Assembly (NCBI GenBank): GCA_963691705.1
Contig: OY829537.1
Coordinates: 53,172,304-53,236,303 of the forward strand
Length of the DNA stretch: 64,000 nucleotides
Source of the DNA: Viola odorata
Lineage: Eukaryota > Streptophyta > Magnoliopsida > Malpighiales > Violaceae
Direction of reading: 5' to 3'
Part shown: positions 38,256 to 49,745 of the stretch, piece by piece
Position numbering within the stretch: position 1 is the stretch's first letter
Layout of the letters: each line of letters begins with the position of its first letter
Program-made: the position numbers and the translations under genes
Notes under the pieces: model-generated
Told to the model about the DNA's origin: nothing
The model's database searches: none
Seen by the model: only the letters and a program-made list of their open reading frames with translations

Positions 38256-39884
38256 TCACCTTATGATCTTCTCACATTCTTGGGTCACCCTTTTCGGCAT
38301 TTTAAAGATAGACATGTTGTATACCAGAATGCTACTCAACGCAGCCTTGATAAGAGTGATTCGACCTCCCAAAGATAATAGGGTACCCTTCCACGAAGCA
38401 AGTTTCTCTCTCATCTTCCTTACTAAACCTACCCAATTCGACTTTCTCCTCGGGTTCATTCCCACCCAGGATCCCAAGTATTTAAAAGGCAGGGTTTCAT
38501 ACCTGCAACCTGCTCCTCTCGCCATACTTTCTCCTAAATGTCTGAACAGATTAATCCCAACCAATGTACTCTTATGGTAGTTTACTTTCAGACCAGAGAA
38601 CGCGTCAAACCAGCGAAGAATGCCTTTAACATTGTGGATCTCTTCAGCATCATTATTAACAAAGATTAGTGTGCCATCTGCGAACTGGAGATGAGTGACA
38701 TTCCACCCCCCAACTTCATCTCCAATTCCCTGGAGAAGCCCCCTATCCTGGGCCCGAGTCAGCAGAAGGTGGAGACCTTCCACTGCAATATTGAACAAAA
38801 AAGGAGATAGGAAGCACCCTTGTTGCAACCCTCTACTCAAACCAAACTCCTCCGTAGGGGATCCATTAAACAGAACAGAGACCCTCGCCGAGGTTAGGCA
38901 TTGCTGGATCCAGCAGATCCACTTCTGGCTAAACCCCATTAGATGTAAGACATCAAACAAATAAGTCCACTCAATGGAATCATACGCCTTCTCAAAGTCC
39001 AGTTTGAAGAGGCACCCAGCTTGTTTGTTCTGTTTCAAGGTATGAACGACTTCATTCGCTGCCATTACACAATCAATCGTACAACGCCCCTTGATAAACC
39101 CATATTGATTTAATCTCACAACCGAAGCAATGACTTTTGCCAATCTATTTGCTAGAATTTTAGAGACCAGTTTATAGAAACTACTGACCAGGCTGATTGG
39201 GCGAAACTCAGTGAATCTTTTTGCTGCTTTGATTTTCGGGATCAAGGTGAGGAAAGAAATGTTGGTTCCTCTCGGAAAAATCCCAGAATGGAAGAATTGC
39301 ATCACTAATTCGCCAAAATCAGATCCTATAATCTCCCAAGCCTTCTGAATAAAACCCATAGACCATCCATCCGACCCAAGACTTTTTTCACTCCCACACC
39401 CACGGATCACCTCCCTAATCTCTTCTATTGTAGCCATGCGATCAAGCTCACCGACTTCTACCTCCCGAAGCTTACTGAACCCAAGATCCATCATCTTCGG
39501 CCTATCCCACTTTACCTCCTTGAAAAATTCCGCATAGTAAGAAGTCGCTGCTCCCTTTATCTCTACTGGCGTGGTGAGTCTAAAATCACACTGAGTGATT
39601 TCTGTAATATTACATCAGAGCATCTCAAGTTTAGCTGCTAAGTGGAAAAACTTAGTATTTCTGTCTCTAAGAGTGTCCCACCTCTGTCTCGATTTTTGCT
39701 GCCAGAATCTACATGCGAGACCTTGAGCATCCCATAGGCCTGATTGAACCTCCTGATAATGACTCCGCTCCACCTCAGTAAGGATTCTAGAATTGGTTGT
39801 TTGGTCCAACTGGTCAAGCTCATTAGTAAGCAACTGAACCTTGGTTCCTAGAATGCCAAACTCCTCTTTATTCCACCGGCGCAA
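38256..39884 (-). pseudogene. LINE ORF2 reverse transcriptase
   Basis: Minus-strand frame 38256-39494 (412 codons) is an L1-type RT: GSDGWSMGFIQKAWEI, FRPISLVSSFYKLVSKILA, QYGFIKGRCTID, KLDFEKAYDSIEW, SRGLQQGCFLSPFLF and a B-to-C block. The catalytic FADD/YADD motif reads FADG, so the second Asp of the pair is lost. The preceding linker is at 39615-39884. RT copies the LINE RNA at the target nick. The FADG change predicts an inactive enzyme unless it is a sequencing error. Confidence 0.85.
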
Positions 39885-39899
39885 TCTTTCTTTAAGGAA

Positions 39900-40733
39900 T
39901 CACAGCTTTTTAGTCACCAAGTGCGGACTAGGATGAATAGTGCCTGCTTCTTCCCAAGTAGCTTTCACCAAGTCATGAAACCCAGGAGCCCCCCACCAAG
40001 CTGCCACGTCTCTAAACGGTTTAGGGCCCCAATCCGAAGCAACTGTACTAAGCAGCAGAGGCACATGATCGGAGCCATTTCTTCCCAAAGTCGTCATCCT
40101 CAAGTTCGGCCAGTTACTATCCCATCCCGTTTGAACAAAAATCCTATTGATCCGACTTCTACTGGCTGCATTAGCCCACGTAAACCTCCTACCTAGCAAA
40201 GGAATATCCCTGAGATGATTACTGCTAACCCAATTTTGGAACCCCCTCATTCCACTTGTCTCAGCAGTCACGCGGTTACGATCCGAGGGAGTTAGGATTT
40301 CATTGAAATCCCCCGCCACAAGGACAGGAAGATCGCTATTCGCTATCATATTACCCAACTGATCCCATAGAATACCTCTCTCCAAGGCATCATTGTACGC
40401 ATATACATTCACCAAGACACATCTGAAGCTCAAGGCCGTAACACACCCCTCTAACCATATATACCTGTCTCCTGTAATCACCCTAGTGACGTCTAAACAT
40501 TCCTGCTTCCATATCGCTAGAAGGCCCCCTGATCTCCCAATGGCCAGCACTGCAGCCCATTTGACCCCTGCACCATTCCATAATAAATTAACAGAGAAAT
40601 CTGACATCTGCTCTTTTTTAGTCTCCTGGAGGAAGACCACCTCAAGTCGTTCGCGCCTGATGCACTGCTTAAGGAAACGTCTTTTTGACACTCCCTGCAA
40701 CCCTCTGCTATTCCAAGAAAGCAATCTAACCAT
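39900..40733 (-). pseudogene. LINE ORF2 endonuclease (EEP/APE-like)
   Basis: A 277-codon frame starting MVRLLSWNSRGLQG. It shows the apurinic-like endonuclease motifs: N in WNSRG, E in QETKKE, D and N in AGDFNEIL, a diverged SRINRIFV (SRIDR is usual), and the final SDHVPLLL with the catalytic His. The enzyme nicks target DNA to prime reverse transcription. The frame ends shortly before the linker at 39884, so ORF2 is broken here. Confidence 0.85.
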
Positions 40734-41160
40734 TGCAAGGTTTGTACTCGCAGCAACCTGGCCTTAGTTCTGGTAATTTATCATTTCTCCGTCAAATCTC
40801 TCTCTATCAAAATTCCGAAAGGCTTCCTCATTTGCATTGTCCGTGAGGGACATCGCGATTCCAAGTTCCCAAGATGTACCCGTTAGTATTTTTTTCTCAT
40901 TAGCTCTGTTCATATTAACAATATCAACATCATCTACTTTCCCCATTGCAGAAAGGGAGCCCTCCCCCGAAGGTGCTGTTTCAAACCGTTACCAGGGAGG
41001 TATTGGGCATATGTAATTTCGGAGATGTCTCACGTTGGGAGGTCTGTTCCCTACCTGCTGTACCTGATTTATTGTCCTGATCGGCCTTATCTTCCCGCTG
41101 GTGGTTTACATCTTCTTCCACATCGGTCTCTTCTTCCCTACCTACTCCCAGCATCCAGTC

Positions 41161-42230
41161 TCAATTAGAGATCGCTCCTTGCATAGGTTCTTCGTGGATC
41201 CACACCCTATGATTTTTCCCCTCGAGACGAACCACAATTTCCCTGTTTATAGTGGCTGAGTCCACCGAAATGAGTAATCTAGCTATATCCAGCCTTTTAC
41301 GCCTAGTGGTGTTTTCATCTACTGCGATGAGTTGGCCACACAGATGTGTAATGGCCTTGAAGGTGTCTAAACCCCACACTTGGAAAGGGAGTCCCATACA
41401 CTGAATCCAACACAACCGGCCCCCCTCTATCGTTATGTCCTTCCAAGGTAGTAGTTTACTAAGAATTTCATCAACTGCTGGATTCGCCAAAGTCATTGTT
41501 CTGTTGAATTCCTCTTGAAAAGGAAATTCAAGAAGCACTAATCCCCTCCCTAAGAGTTTGGTGTCATAGATCACGTCCACTTCAGTCATTAGCTCTTGAA
41601 TTTCAGGAGCGTCTTCTATCCTACGTAGAACCCCTATTGCGCTTCTCTCAAGCCAATCTAAATTCTCCACAAGAATCGAAACATCAATGATTGGTTCAGA
41701 ACGACTCACTGTAGGGGTCTGATCAGGTTGTGGTGTTACCAAAATCTTATCCGGAGGCGGTGTTAAAACCTTAGATGCCCAGGTTTTAGCCACTACCGAG
41801 TCTGACCGAACAACCAGTGTCTTTACCTTCGAGGCCCAGGTTTCGACCACCACCGAGGCCGTCCGTTTCCTTCCTAACTCCTTGGTCTTGCCACCCGAGG
41901 AGCAGCAGGAGCTCGACCACCTGATTTTGGTCTTCTTCCAAATCGCTCACTGCATCTAAGTTCCGAAGCCCCAATATATTGTTTCCCGAGTACAGCAGCC
42001 ATTTCCATTGGATTATCGACACCTTCAAGTCGAACAAATCCAAAGCGGCGCCCAACTTTGTTCCACCGACGAGGAATGAATACGTTGCGGACCCACATGA
42101 AGTGAGGCAGATGCCATCTATGCACCAGTAGGTATTCAAGAGCCTTGTGATCAACATGCTGAGGTAAATTTTCGAGGTAGAATGAGGTTATAGGTTTTTC
42201 AAACGACCTCAGGGAGGTATGCCGAGACAT
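41161..42230 (-). pseudogene. LINE ORF1 (RRM and DUF4283-like domains)
   Basis: The first frame (41874-42230) starts MSRHTSL and contains an RNA-recognition motif: FYLENLP as RNP2-like and RFGFVRLEGV as RNP1-like. A frameshift near 41870 leads to the second frame (41161-41853). This has a Pro/Ser-rich linker and a domain with LGRGLVLLEFP, GRLCWIQCMGLPFQVWG and FKAITHLCGQLIAVDENT, as in plant DUF4283 proteins. ORF1 would bind the LINE RNA. An N-terminal RRM is known from some plant L1 lineages. Confidence 0.78.
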
Positions 42231-42529
42231 AGCTGAGGACGGGATGGAGGGTTTTACTCCAGTACAGTGGGTACTGGTATTTTTGGTTCTCCATCAGCAG
42301 TGGGTTGGCCGGAGGGGAGCCTAGGTAGCCCTAGGGGCGAAGCGCCGCTCACGGAACCCTAGAGGGGGTTACGAGGATTTCAGAGCTTTTTAGTTTTCAA
42401 AATTTTCAAGCTGCTTCAAAGATATAAGGTTTGTTATTATTTTTATTTTTTTTGGTAACCGACTGTTGTAGGTTATAACTAATGGACTCGTTGGCAACAT
42501 GGACAGAGAAAGTAACTTACATGGAAATG

Positions 42530-42620
42530 GTGGGTCAAGGGGGGCGAAATGCGCGTTTTAAAGGTTAGGGGAGGTTTCAGTTTTTCGCAGATAGTACACG
42601 GGGGCAAAAAACTATTACCC
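42530..42620 (-). repeat. Right TIR of the Pack-MULE
   Basis: Inverted partner of 35589-35680, ending CTATTACCC at 42620. Confidence 0.8.
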
Positions 42621-43271
42621 TTTAGCATTCAATATTGTTGGAAAATTTTCTAGGTGGGGGATTGGAGGTAGGGTTACTTGGTGGTTTCAGTAAAGGATTT
42701 GAAGGGCCATTTTTTGGGTAAGGCGGGCATATAAGGTTTAGGTATAGAGGACACAACTTTGGTGAATGGTGCGGGTTTAGGGTGGTATTTTTGGTAGGGT
42801 TCTCTCTTCTATGTTGGCTTAGATGATGATGAGTAAGTGTTGTGTTGAAGGGGTTTTTGGCTAGGGTACTTTATCTTTTTTGTGGCCTCATGAGCTTCCA
42901 CCTTTAGGGCATAATGTAACATAGGTTGTAAGCTCTCAAAGTCTCGAAGTTCAAGCTTGTACTTAATCTTCTCATTTATGTCATTCAAGAACTGACCCAT
43001 GGTGATCTCCTCCTTTTCATGGGTGTCGGTTTTGGTGAGGAGTGACTCTAGTTCATTGTAATAGTCTCCCACGGACTTAGAGCCTTGCTTAAGGCCTTGC
43101 AATTGGTCTTGCAACTCGCGCTTGTAGTAGGAAGGGACAAACCTTTCCCTCATCACTTGCATTATTTCTTCCTAAGTGCAAATGGCTCTTATTCTGCACC
43201 TCTCCTTGCTCATTTTCTCCCACCAACTCACGACATAGCCATCAAACTCCATGGTCGCAAGCTTCACCTTC
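42621..43271 (-). pseudogene. Chromovirus 1 gag, 5'-truncated
   Basis: The minus-strand frame begins directly at the LTR with VKLATMEFDGYVVSWWEK, a mid-capsid position. After a TAG it continues MQVMRERFVPSYYKREL, LKQGSKSVGDYYNEL and LRDFESLQPML (42809-43162). The N-terminal third of Gag is missing. The remainder runs to the Mutator-like element, and the zinc knuckle is on the other side at 35,570. Confidence 0.8.
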
Positions 43272-45014
43272 TGTTACTAGGCTAAAAATGTACGACCTTT
43301 TGAGTAGGATCTTGCTCATGAACTTGTCAAAAAAACACAAAGAAAACACTCGAGAATGATGGACAAAGAGGCACGAAATGCAGCAGAAGTGAAAGATAAA
43401 GAAAGACACATAAAAGGAATAACATTACTCGGATAAATGCGATTGAGACTTGGAATGGAATGGAACTTGAACAACAATGAACACTTGAGATGAACTGGTA
43501 GAAAGATACATTGAACACACAGTTACAAGGTTTATAAATACACAAAAAACATAAACACTCAAAGCGATCTAGATCACACGCTCACAAAGTACACGAAATA
43601 ACAAAGTACATAAAGTTGGAAGATTTACATTTTATTTACGGTTGAACAAGGTATCTTCTGACCTAGTAGTCCACAAGGTGAATTTAAGATGAATAAGGGA
43701 GGAGTAATCTCAACTCAATACAATATGCACTCAACCAAAAGTAAGGAAAGAAAGGAGAAAAACTAGCTCTTTATACTAGATAACAAAATGGGTCATTTTG
43801 GATAAATTTGCCCTTACTTGAACGCGTGTGGTTTGCTAGACTCAAACAGTCATTGGGAGGGTGTGCGCACTCGATGAGAGGTGGCTTAGGCTTCAGGTTG
43901 GTGAGCGCTAAGACTTGACCTAGGGTTTGTGATACGGTCACGGTTTATCTTGAAAGGAAGGATGGAGTTTGCGCAGCAAGAATGAGAGATTTATGGTGAG
44001 AAACCCACGAGACCTGGTGCTTATAGTAGGATCTAGTTCAAGATGTAAGATGGGCACGTTTGAGATAAGGAGAAAGGGAAGACGCAATCACATAAACATC
44101 GACACATACAAATGCGGAAAGAGTAACTTAATCGTGAGGATTAAGGTTCTTGTTCTTGGCCTTTTGATGTTGGAATTCACAAATAAATGAGCAACACAAA
44201 TATGACACAACAAGGTAGAAACTTTTAATTTTTTACTTGACTCAAATCAATGGAATTTCAAACCAAATAGATATGAACCAAGAGAGATTATAATGAGAGT
44301 TAGGAGGCTAAAACACTCAACTAAGTTTCATCAAAATACAAGTTGAGTTTACAAAATGAAAGGAAAGAGCTATTTATAAAATCCTTATATAATGATTCAA
44401 TATGGTCGGCTCCTTCTTGAAAACTGGGACTAGCGATATGCCACTAAGGGCCTGGCGTCATGTCGCTAGTCTCGGCAATTGTTGTGTCAATTTTGGCAAT
44501 TGATGGCGGAGATTGATGGAATACCACTAGTGGCTTGGTTCAAAAAGCTGCTTCAAGTCCTTTAAAAGGCTGTGTTCTTGGTTTCATGCCTTAGGGATTG
44601 GCACATGGGGTGCTAGGGCTTGGTTCTCATGGGCTTCTACTCCCCTTCTGCATGTCCTTCGATCATCAAAAGGCCATGGTTAATTAGGTCCAATTGCGGG
44701 TATGGCATTGCGCATATTAGTTTGTGCGGTAGCCTCGGTTAGGGTTTGCATGGATGGCGTAGGGTTGGTGCGGGCCTCGCCTAGGGTTTACGATAGTGCC
44801 ACACACGCCTCGCCCAGGGTCTGTGGTAGCTTTGCGCATGTCTCTCGGCCTAGGGTGCACGATCATCATCAAGACTCGATCTTCTTATTTATGCGCTTCC
44901 TTGCTCATCTCTTCCTCGATCCATAATATTAGCTTCTTGGCCATGCTCCTCGTGACCAGGGTCTGTGGCACCGTGTTTTTCTCTTCAAGTTCTAGAGTAG
45001 GTGTGATCGCATCA
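43272..45014 (-). repeat. 5' LTR of chromovirus 1, interrupted
   Basis: Homologous to 30995-31927 outside a 790-bp insertion (43930-44719). Its inner end lacks about 17 bp compared with the other LTR and joins gag directly, with no primer-binding site. The outer end GATCGCATCA is intact at 45014. Confidence 0.78.
43930..44719. mobile_element. Solo LTR-like insertion in the 5' LTR
   Basis: This 790-bp block interrupts the chromovirus LTR. It begins TGATACGG, like other chromovirus LTR ends here, and is flanked by GTTTG on both sides (43925-43929, 44720-44724). The far end reads ATATTA and not a canonical CA, so the end may be mutated. Non-coding. Confidence 0.6.
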
Positions 45015-45318
45015 CGTTTAGAGAGATATATGGTAACTGTGGCAGCAGTCAAGAGAATCTTCTTTTTCCTCCAAATTTGGGAAAAACATTGTTAGCTAGG
45101 AATAACTAAAAAGTCTCATTTTTGCACGAGCAAAATAGATTTCAATTCTAGTTTTATATGATTTATACTTCTGGATTTTATTATGTCTATTTTGAGTAGC
45201 TAAGCTTTTTAATTCTCAATGAGACAATAAAGGTTTCGATATGTTTGGAACATTTTAAACTACTTGAAAGGTTAAATAAACTACAACTTTATGTAAAATA
45301 TAGGTTTTTTTATGTTAT

Positions 45319-45468
45319 TGGTCGCGTACAGATAGCATAAAAAATAGTTATGAATTACAATTTAAAATGATCCACAAAGGATTTGTAGATAGTAGTAAGA
45401 GGATCATCCTTAGAGACTCCGTGGGTGAGATGTAAATTTCTTAAATGACCTTGGTATGACTTTACGTT
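45319..45468. repeat. Athila-type solo LTR, left part
   Basis: Starts TGGTCGCGTAC and contains AGATAGTAGTAAGAGG and CTTAGAGACTCCGTGGG, matching the start of the LTR at 15665. Its other part is at 61935-62887. The outer flanks are GTTAT (45314-45318) and GCTAT (62888-62892), fitting a target duplication with one change and no internal region, hence a solo LTR. Confidence 0.65.
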
Positions 45469-46898
45469 TGTAGCACCCCCTTTTCGATTTTACACGAGCC
45501 GGTTCGGGACGGATGTGAGACAAAACAGACTCATCTCACATAATGCAATGAAGTCGCCACCCTATTTACTTCTATGTTTAGGGAACCTAAAGTCATGGCA
45601 TAAAAATAAAAATGAAGCTAAGGCAAATAGGGTCTAAACCAAAGAATAGTGGTTCGGGGTCGTATTATGGACTCGGGAAGGTGTTAGGCACCCAAGTCTC
45701 ATCCTAAAAAGGTTACTGGTAAAAAAAAAGAGGTGTTTAAATAAAACATTTAAAACAAGTAATGGGTCCCTCAGAGGAATTGCCACTTTAGTATTTTTCG
45801 TTGGGTCGGGACTGGTCGGGATTGATTATTTAACAGAATTAACCGTTTAATCTTTACTAAAGCGAACGCCCTCTTTCATCATCGGGCCATGCATGATTAA
45901 ATTTTAATTACTAAGTGATCTAATCATGCATAAAACTAACAAAGTACCGATTAATGAATGCAGAAAATAAACCGAGGTGTGGGATCGAAGCCACCAAACA
46001 CATGCATTTAATACGAGCATAAATAAAAGTAATTAATTTCATGGCATTTAAAATGAGTGATTTAAACAAGTTATTCATGTGAATTGATTTTAAATTCTAG
46101 CGATTTTAAATGTCATGCATACAAATATATATATATATATATATATTCGGAAAAGCGTTGAATAAATAAAAAGGATAGAGAAAGTGTACTTGCGAGCGGA
46201 TACCGATTGATTTATCCTACAAAAGTCGAAATTATTAGTACGAGTAATAATATGCGATGGAAAAATAAAATGATTAACAATTAAAAGTAAGCTAAATAAT
46301 CAATTTAACAATTAAAAGCGAACACAATAATTAATTAAATATTACGATCGCACGGTTAATTAATACGAAAATGACGCGATGGGCCGCATTAACGACGCGG
46401 GCCAGGCCCAACGAAACAGGCCCAGCAGGCCGGGCCCAATGGCCAAGCCCAGCAGGCCCGACCTAGCTCCCTTTATTTCTCCTCTTCGCTTGGGCCAAGC
46501 CCATGACCAACCAAAAATTTAAAAGCAAAGCCCAGCCCGCTCTCCTCCTTCTTCTTCTTCCTCCAGCAACCAAGAACAGTAGATAGTAGTGGCAATGGAC
46601 CAGTAGCACACAACACCAGCAGTGGACCCAACTCGAGCGCGGCAGCAACAGCAACAAGGCAACAGCAGCAGCACAACGGCAAGACAACAACAACACATCA
46701 AGAAATAAATATGCAGAAAAATAAAGAGAGATATAGAACAAGCAATTGATTAGCAGAGGTAGCAACAATGAATTGAAAAACATAAGCAATTAATTAATTA
46801 AAACCGAGGCAATTAAATAATTAAGAGCAAGCAATTTAATAGATTGAAGCTAGTAATTGGGAGAGAGCATGAATTGGTCCCCTTTTCTTCCAGTTGGG
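45469..46898 (-). repeat. Tat-like LTR, left copy lacking U3
   Basis: Homologous to 59705-61118. Homology stops at CAGTTGGGG, about 8 bp short of the position of the TATA box in the right copy, so the promoter and U3 are missing. The joined sequence (46899 onward) is the arm of an inverted repeat. Confidence 0.7.
46125..46147. repeat. AT microsatellite
   Basis: About eleven AT dinucleotides inside the left Tat-like LTR; absent from the right copy. Confidence 0.85.
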
Positions 46899-48290
46899 GC
46901 AAAGCGTAGAGAGCGTTAATTCGCAACGATGAGCTATTTTATGCCTTCAGATCATCATTGTAACAAGTGCAGAGGAACCCTCCTCCTACCAACTCTTGAA
47001 CGATCCTCCTCGGAAAATTTTACCATCAAGACATTACTGTCATCAAGTGCCTTTTACAAGCAGTTCGTCATCTTGGTAAAGAAACATAACAATGATAGAT
47101 GTGTGTTCTTCGGGGACCTCAATTAACATACTGCGTTCTGTGTCATAACGACATGCACACCCATCTGGATCCTCAACTGCAAATTCAAAATTCAAACATG
47201 GTTAAATCTTTCATGGTTTGAATTCAACCACGCACTATCATGCTCTGCAAGATCTCTCCATGCACGTACACGATGATAGTCATGTGAAGATGAAACCCCC
47301 TAATTGGTACACCACTAAATGCTAACTTTGAGGGTAATTGCACTCATCCGCAATCCCTTGCTGCAAAAGCTGAAGTGTTGGGGTTTCCTTGCAAGGAAAT
47401 AACTAGTTAGATTACCCAATGGCAACCTGAATCTCCAACTGACCAAGGATTCTCTTCCATCACTCAAGACGATGTTCAAGCCGTAACAGATCAAAATCAT
47501 TAGCAATTGTTCATCCCCAGCGCAAAAGATTTCTCCTCGCCAAGAGCAGTCGAGGAGCGAATTAGGAAAGATGCCAAGATGGTTCTTCAGTTGCCATAAT
47601 AAGCTGACCTCTTTGCAGAAAATCAACGCATCTTGCGTTACAAACAACCAACCTCAAGACGGAATGCGGTCCTAGACTCACAAAGTTGATTCCCCACAGG
47701 TAAACATGTCGAATCGTTAGCTGCCGCCTGCTGCACGTCTCCAGAGAAGTCCACTTTCCTCTTTGCCTCTTTAATTTTTGTACAATCATTCTGCATTCAT
47801 TCCTGCATTGGGGGAAATTCTTTTTAATTATTCATAAATTTTCATAAGAGGTCATACCCTCACGTTTTGTCTATAAAATTGCTAAAACTGTTAAGATTTG
47901 TTGTAATTGTAAACAAAATTCTTTGAATAAAATCCACACTACCCTCAAAATTTTCAAACCTTCCATAGATTGAGCATGTTCAATATGTTATTGCATCATG
48001 GATAACTTGTGCATCCATTCAAAATTTTATGACATGCATGATCTCGCCTGCTTGCTCTTATAACTGCAACATAATTTAGACGTAAGTAGTCACAACATAT
48101 CCCTGTGAGCATTTTGGGCCTTCACACCTTATTTCTTTCATGAGTGCAAATGCCAGACTAGGTGCTAGTTAGATTTGCATAATATCCATGGTATATGCAC
48201 CATTAGTCATGGGATAGCAGTAAGATGACATTGGATTTTGCTCTTTTCTACCACATTTCTTTTGTCTTCTCAATTCTTTTGCCTCTCAAA
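46899..48290. repeat. Inverted repeat arm, left
   Basis: Matches 58215-58894 in reverse orientation over several hundred bp. Shared blocks include AGAGAGCGTTAATTCG, CCCTCAC..TTTTGTCTATAAAATTGC and ATCCCTGTGAGCATTTTGGG. About 700 bp (roughly 47005-47735) are present only in this arm. No coding sequence recognised. Confidence 0.7.
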
Positions 48291-49483
48291 CACGTATCTT
48301 TGCTCATTGTTCAATTCATTTCTTCTCTAAGCCACTTGCAAAATCTTTCATGTCCACCTGAACTCCCCTAAATAATGAGCAGTACCCAACTGAGGTTGTT
48401 AACCTAAGGTAAGGTGCACATCGAACTTACTCTACGCAAGAGGGGATGCGAAAATTTCGAGGATTGCTGATGGTCAACGCCGGAAGAAGGCCGAAAAAAA
48501 TCAAGACTTGAAGGCCTCTGCCAAAGACAGAAATGAGGACGGACCAGATAAAAATTGTTCGAAAAACACATTCAACAAAAGAAGAAGCAAGTACAAAATG
48601 GTCCTAAGTCAACAAATTGATCCCAAAAAAAGAAGAGATCATTCCCTCAAAGATTCAAAAACTGGTGCGCTTCGTCAACGACAAATGATGATCTCAAAAG
48701 TAAAAGAGATTATTCCCTGTGAATATTCAAAGACTGGTGTGCTTCGCCAACAATAAATGATCTCGAAGAAGGAGCATTCCCCCAGAAAAGACTAAGGAAC
48801 TTGTGCGCTTTGCCCTCTATGCAACCTTAGTTGAGCATTGCTCATTAAAAATCCTCTCTTCTTCTGCCAAAAAGCACTCTCCTTCTAAACAGATTCTTTC
48901 TTCCCATCTTCTTTCTATCCACTTCCTTTCCTTTCTCTTGCAAAGTCCTCTCGATTATTGGAAGGCCCATGCATGTGCATCTTTCACTCGGATTGACATT
49001 GCAAATCTGATCTCTGTGCTATGTTTATTGCATTTTTATTAGTGTCAACACGTAGCCTTATTTCTGAGTGTGAGCGTAAACACCAGTATCTAGTGAGGAT
49101 TGCTTACATCTACATGATGTGGGAAAGTCTTGTCCTTGAGGTCATTATCTCCTGGGAAAGACGCAGATACTTTCTAGGCTTGTATCGAGCTTGCTCATAT
49201 GACATAAAATTGGATTACATGTTCTCCAAAATTGGTCACGTCCCTCACATCCTGTATTTTAAATGTGTGAAAGGTCAAGTCCCTCACATCTTGTCTTTTT
49301 TAAACGTTGTGAAGGTCATGTCCCCACAGCATGTCTTTTTTTCAAACTTTTAAATTTGCACAGTTAAGCCAAAGGTACGTTACTATCAACCAACACCTGA
49401 GCAAACCTCCATATCCCAGAAGACCATTGTTTCCCCAACATCTGATCAAAGCTACATCACCATCATACAACACGCAAGCAACA
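48291..49483 (+). other. Non-coding retroelement interior with short tandem repeats
   Basis: No domain recognised. Near 48620-48800 a ~65-bp unit (AAAGAGATCATTCCCT..TGGTGCGCTTCG) is repeated about three times. At 49235-49345 a ~45-bp unit (GGTCACGTCCCTCACATC) is repeated about three times. Such repeats are known from 3' untranslated parts of Tat/Ogre elements. The 110-codon ORF at 49021-49353 is read through these repeats and is not supported as a gene. Confidence 0.5.
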
Positions 49484-49745
49484 GTGACAGACTACGAGTA
49501 AGACCCTCGCCAGAGCTGAAGTTTACTTTTCTGCATCATTAGTGACGGACTACGAGTACGACCCTCGCCGGAGCTGAAGTTTACTTGTCTGCATTATCAA
49601 TGATGGACTACGAGTACGACCCTCACTGACAGACTACGAGTACGACCCTCACCGGAGCTGAAGTTTACTTCTCTGCATCAACAGTGGCGGACTACGAGTA
49701 CGACCCTCGCCGGATCTGACTTTACTTTCTGCAATTACTTTCTGC
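49484..49745. repeat. Tandem repeat, ~58-bp unit
   Basis: About five copies, one incomplete, of a unit with GACGGACTACGAGTACGACC and CGGAGCTGAAGTTTACTT. A shorter TTTCTGCAAATTAC-type repeat follows to 49790. The tract resumes after the chromovirus (56454-56520: CTACGACTACTACCCTCGCC), showing that the insertion landed in it. Confidence 0.8.

Larger units (their letters stand above)
36858..42423 (-). mobile_element. Nearly full-length L1-type LINE
   Basis: A 5.6-kb non-LTR retrotransposon on the minus strand, ending in an A tail at 36858-36866. The 15-bp direct repeat ATAAGGTTTGTTATT flanks it at 36843-36857 and 42424-42438, an identical target duplication implying a recent insertion. The order is 5' UTR with a GC-rich start, ORF1 (RRM plus a DUF4283-like domain), then ORF2 (endonuclease, RT, Zn-binding region). 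No RNase H domain was seen after the RT. ORFs contain a few frameshifts and stops. It sits inside the Pack-MULE. Confidence 0.88.
35588..42620. mobile_element. Pack-MULE (Mutator-like) with captured exons
   Basis: Terminal inverted repeats of about 90 bp: the left end starts GGGTAATAGTTTTTTGCCCC at 35589, and the right end is its near-complement ending at 42620. The flanks TTAAGGCATTC and TTTAGCATTC fit a degraded 9-10 bp target duplication. The two halves of the chromovirus 1 gag resume on either side, which proves insertion. Without the LINE it carries, the element is about 1.46 kb and has no transposase. It holds fragments of a quinone-oxidoreductase gene, the defining feature of a Pack-MULE. 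Confidence 0.75.
30995..45014 (-). mobile_element. Chromovirus 1 (CRM-like Ty3/gypsy), heavily nested
   Basis: LTRs at 30995-31927 (3') and 43272-45014 (5', enlarged by an insertion) bound a minus-strand gag-pol. The flanking pentamers are TGTTT (30990-30994) and CGTTT (45015-45019), one mismatch. The 3' end of pol runs into the 3' LTR, a feature of the CRM lineage. Gag is split by the Mutator-like element at 35588-42620. The 5' end is damaged: the inner end of the 5' LTR, the PBS and the first part of gag are missing. All domains carry stops and frameshifts, so it is inactive. Confidence 0.82.

Noticed and set aside
38092..38580. 162-codon plus-strand ORF
   Set aside because: Antisense shadow of the LINE reverse transcriptase frame.
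31020..45020. Tandem chromovirus copies sharing one LTR
   Set aside because: Homology to the right stops exactly at the LTR end (45014) once the pol overlap with the LTR is recognised, so a single element explains it.
46463..46789. Cys/Leu-rich ORFs (also 60667-60894)
   Set aside because: Product of CAG/CAA-rich low-complexity sequence inside the Tat-like LTRs.
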